Of a DNA stretch of 7,452 bases, positions 5,477 to 7,452 are shown piece by piece. Source of the DNA: an uncultured Candidatus Nemicrothrix sp. (GTDB lineage: Bacteria; Actinomycetota; Acidimicrobiia; Acidimicrobiales; Acidimicrobilacustridaceae). The stretch's first letter is position 1. Each line of letters begins with the position of its first letter. The notes under the pieces are model-generated. The model did no database searches, was not told the origin of the DNA, and saw nothing but the letters and a program-made list of their open reading frames with translations. The translations under genes were made by a program, and so were the position numbers. Location of the stretch: NCBI GenBank assembly GCA_903827085.1, contig CAIKHC010000012.1, positions 1-7,452 of the forward strand, written 5' to 3'.

Positions 5477-6439
5477 TTACCTTGCGGGAGGCCCCGGCGG
5501 CGGTCCTGCTGGCCGTTGCTGGCCCTGCATTGGCGGCATCTGTGCGGCAGCACTTCCCGTTTGCGTTGTTGCTGTTCCGGTAAGACACCCAAGGATGTAG
5601 GGGAACTGCGTGGGAGTCAGGTGGTAGGCGTAGGTGCCGTCGGCTTCGGTCCGGCCGTTGCACGCGTCGAGTGTTCCGGGTTCGGTGCCGCCGCTGAAGG
5701 AGTACGCCTTCCAGACATAGGACTTCGAATCTCCAGTCTTGGTGTAGCCGCTCTTCGCAAGTGTTGTCTGTGAGCAGTTCGTGTCGAGGCAGATCACCGA
5801 GTTGTAAATCGGAAATCCATCAATGGCGAAGCCCACGAGTTGTGAGGTCTCGAAATTGCAGACGGCATCGGTGTAAATGATCGTGTGGTAGTGGTAGTCG
5901 GCACTTGGGCCAGTGTGCCCACCGCAGTAATCCATGAGCCCATTTCCCACAGGATCTCCATACGCTTCGTCCGCCGGTATAGGCCCCTCGGTCGGCCCGT
6001 AAATTGCGATTCCCGTCACGGTGAAACCAAGCGTCCCCAACCGATTTTCGATGTTCGTCGGTGCAGCTGCTTTGGTTGGTTTGAGCGGAATCTTCCAGGT
6101 GAAGTTTTGCGGTGCGAGTGGGTTCGGTGTCTTTGACACGAACTCGTAGGAGATCATGTTGTTTGACGTGACCGTCACTTCACTATCGGTGCAGGTGACC
6201 GTCACCTTTGGTGCGGCGTAGTTGGCCCCAGCGCTCGTGCCACTGAGGTCAGGGAATGCGCTGGTTGGACATGTTCCAAACGCGGGGTGACTTGTCAGCG
6301 AGTTGGCGCTGCTTGCTGGCATCGTCGTTGACGTTGACGATTCTTTGTCGGAGTTGTTCGTTGAACTCGCGCACGCGAGAGCACCAGCGAACAGTACGAA
6401 GAGGACGGGAAGGAGAATGGCGCGTCGGCGAAATTTCAT
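5477..6439 (-). CDS. YHYH-domain secreted lipoprotein
   Basis: This 320-residue exported protein has an N-terminal MKFRRR followed by a hydrophobic stretch and the lipobox ALAC, so Cys23 would be lipidated and the protein anchored outside the cell. A Ser/Thr/Asn-rich linker (24-50) follows. The YHYH domain is marked by CGGHTGPSADYHYH (172-185), VGFAIDGFPIYNS (202-214), and near the end YAYHLT then FPYILGCLTG (270-288). The function of YHYH proteins is not established; conserved His, Tyr and Asp suggest metal or ligand binding. Eight cysteines beyond the lipobox would allow four disulfides. The tail is Pro/Gln-rich and low in complexity (from about 300). A GTG six codons upstream (6457) is possible, but the ATG at 6439 gives a normal signal peptide. 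The gene faces the acyl-CoA dehydrogenases across the shared terminator and is probably unrelated to them; the amidohydrolase gene lies 90 nt upstream on the same strand. Confidence 0.88.
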   Translation of the reverse strand: MKFRRRAILLPVLFVLFAGALACASSTNNSDKESSTSTTMPASSANSLTSHPAFGTCPTSAFPDLSGTSAGANYAAPKVTVTCTDSEVTVTSNNMISYEFVSKTPNPLAPQNFTWKIPLKPTKAAAPTNIENRLGTLGFTVTGIAIYGPTEGPIPADEAYGDPVGNGLMDYCGGHTGPSADYHYHTIIYTDAVCNFETSQLVGFAIDGFPIYNSVICLDTNCSQTTLAKSGYTKTGDSKSYVWKAYSFSGGTEPGTLDACNGRTEADGTYAYHLTPTQFPYILGCLTGTATTQTGSAAAQMPPMQGQQRPAGPPPGPPAR

Positions 6440-6502
6440 ACCGAAACACTTGCACACATCGGTGCAAATGAAGTGGTTTGGTAACCAGAGTTGTTCCGGA
6501 AA

Positions 6503-6519
6503 TCGAGAGATGCTCTCGA
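6503..6519 (-). terminator. Candidate weak terminator after the amidohydrolase
   Basis: TCGAGAG and CTCTCGA form a perfect 7-bp stem with a 3-nt loop, 10 nt after the amidohydrolase stop on the minus strand, followed by only TTTCC. The stem is short and the U-tract poor, so it may attenuate rather than stop transcription into the YHYH gene. It could also be an operator; the palindrome lies about 64 nt upstream of the lipoprotein start. Confidence 0.4.
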
Positions 6520-6529
6520 CGCCGCGGGA

Positions 6530-7452
6530 TTACGGCAGAACGGTGTAGGTGTCCTTGCCGCTCTTGAGCACAGTGCCGGGAGTTGCGCCGGTGAACTGTC
6601 CGTTGATGATCACTGCTTCACCATTCACAAGAACCCGTTCGATGCCGTAAGAGTCGGCAGTGAGTCGTGAACATCCGCCGGGCAGGTCGGCGACCATGTG
6701 CGCGTTTTCGGACCCGATCGTTTCCGGATCGAACACCACGATGTCGGCGTTGCTGCCCTCGACCAGAGTGCCTCGATCAACAAGACCGAAGAGTTCTGCA
6801 GGCCTCTGTGTGATGAGCTGCACAGCGCGTTCGATGGGAATGAGTTTGCGGCCGTTAAGCATGTCTCCCAAAAAGCGTGTGGGGAATGTTGCGCCACACA
6901 TGCGGTCGAGGTGTGCACCAGCGTCGGAACCACCGATCATGACGCGCTCGTCGTTCCACGCTTCAACGCGCATGCGCCATGACTCGGGATCTTTGTCTTT
7001 TGGTGCGGGCCAGAGGATCGTCTGAAGTTCGTCGGCGACAACAATGTCAAGCAGGGTGTCGAATGGCTCGGCTCCCCGTTCGGCGGCGATTTCCCCAACC
7101 GTTCGATTCGAAAGACCAGCGTTTTGCGGAGAGAACGTGTCGCCGATGACGTAGTCCTCCCAGTCGGCGAGTCGACGGTAGATGCCCGCTTCCTCAGATT
7201 TCGAAGCAGTGAGAAGCTTGGCGCGGACCTCAGGATCTTGCAGACGCGTGATGCGCTCAGGGATCTCGCAACGCAGGGTTTCTTCCCAAGTTGGGAGAAG
7301 CCAGATGCCGCAGAAGGTGGCGAAGTTCATGTTCATGGGAACGAGCACTGGCATCGTGAGGGCGACAACGCGGCCACCCAATTCCTTGGCGCGGTCGTAG
7401 GCCTCGACCTGGCGACCAACTCGGTCGGGTTCGCGGCTGTCGATGGTGAGAA
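6530..7452 (-). CDS. N-acyl-D-amino-acid deacylase-like amidohydrolase, C-terminal part (incomplete at right edge)
   Basis: The last 306 codons of a metal-dependent hydrolase of the amidohydrolase superfamily are present; the frame is open to the right edge, so the N-terminal part with the HxH metal ligands lies outside. Within the fragment, VMIGGSDAGAHLDRM (170-184) carries the conserved catalytic Asp at the end of the barrel. The GTLVEGSNADIVVFDPETIG block (227-246) is the usual re-entry into the C-terminal composite beta-sandwich domain, and a final strand pair with VLVNGEAVIINGQFTG (273-288) closes it. D-aminoacylase and N-acyl-D-glutamate deacylase are family members, but actinobacteria have many homologues of unknown substrate, so I do not assign one. 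Internal TTG and ATG codons near 7381 and below are not starts, because family-like sequence continues upstream of them. The gene is on the same strand as the lipoprotein, 90 nt away, with a possible weak terminator between. Confidence 0.88.
   Translation of the reverse strand, partial: LTIDSREPDRVGRQVEAYDRAKELGGRVVALTMPVLVPMNMNFATFCGIWLLPTWEETLRCEIPERITRLQDPEVRAKLLTASKSEEAGIYRRLADWEDYVIGDTFSPQNAGLSNRTVGEIAAERGAEPFDTLLDIVVADELQTILWPAPKDKDPESWRMRVEAWNDERVMIGGSDAGAHLDRMCGATFPTRFLGDMLNGRKLIPIERAVQLITQRPAELFGLVDRGTLVEGSNADIVVFDPETIGSENAHMVADLPGGCSRLTADSYGIERVLVNGEAVIINGQFTGATPGTVLKSGKDTYTVLP

Noticed and set aside
4993..5592. 199-codon minus-strand frame running through the terminator
   Set aside because: It crosses the bidirectional terminator hairpin and both convergent gene ends. 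The peptide over the hairpin is simply the translation of the repeat.
6440..6529. Small gene or RNA between the lipoprotein and the amidohydrolase
   Set aside because: Ninety nt holding one short hairpin and no ribosome-binding-site-led frame; nothing beyond a weak terminator or promoter can be supported.

Overview
The window looks like a chromosomal segment of a moderately GC-rich actinobacterium, possibly class Acidimicrobiia. The evidence is the mix of GTG and ATG starts, GC-biased third codon positions, a luciferase-like (F420/flavin) oxidoreductase, and a pair of FadE-type acyl-CoA dehydrogenases of the kind common in Actinomycetota. The taxonomic placement is an inference from style, not a search. 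I see no mobile element, RNA gene or CRISPR array.

Layout. (1) Positions 1-3067, minus strand: a compact run of four genes read leftward. It starts with a short, degenerate SDR protein (3067-2483). Next, overlapping it by 10 nt, is a canonical SDR oxidoreductase (2492-1722), then a luciferase-like monooxygenase (1699-788), then a protein that looks like a duplicated dimeric alpha/beta-barrel (744 to the left edge, incomplete). (2) Positions 3068-3160: a 93-nt divergent intergenic region with a perfect 12-bp palindrome and a possible leaderless promoter. (3) Positions 3161-5409, plus strand: two consecutive acyl-CoA dehydrogenase genes. (4) Positions 5425-5464: a near-perfect inverted repeat between convergent genes, a bidirectional terminator. 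(5) Positions 5477-6439, minus strand: a YHYH-domain lipoprotein. (6) Positions 6530-7452, minus strand: the C-terminal part of an N-acyl-D-amino-acid deacylase-like amidohydrolase, incomplete at the right edge.

How the genes may work together. The two divergent units look like one CoA-ester catabolic locus, with acyl-CoA dehydrogenation by the ACAD pair, an alcohol/ketone step by the SDR pair, and a flavin or F420 oxidoreductase. The most notable pattern is that both enzyme pairs appear to be made of one catalytically complete and one catalytically deficient homologue. ACAD1 keeps the likely catalytic Glu but has lost standard flavin-binding motifs, while ACAD2 has lost both possible catalytic Glu positions but keeps those motifs. 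SDR1 has Ser-Tyr-Lys, whereas SDR2 has Pro-Trp-Ala at the same places and is about 60 residues shorter. This resembles the alpha2beta2 ACADs of mycobacterial steroid side-chain degradation and the BbsCD-type SDR with an inactive subunit. The substrate cannot be read from the sequence; a bulky, cyclic or branched acyl-CoA is a guess by analogy. The YHYH lipoprotein and the amidohydrolase are probably separate transcription units.
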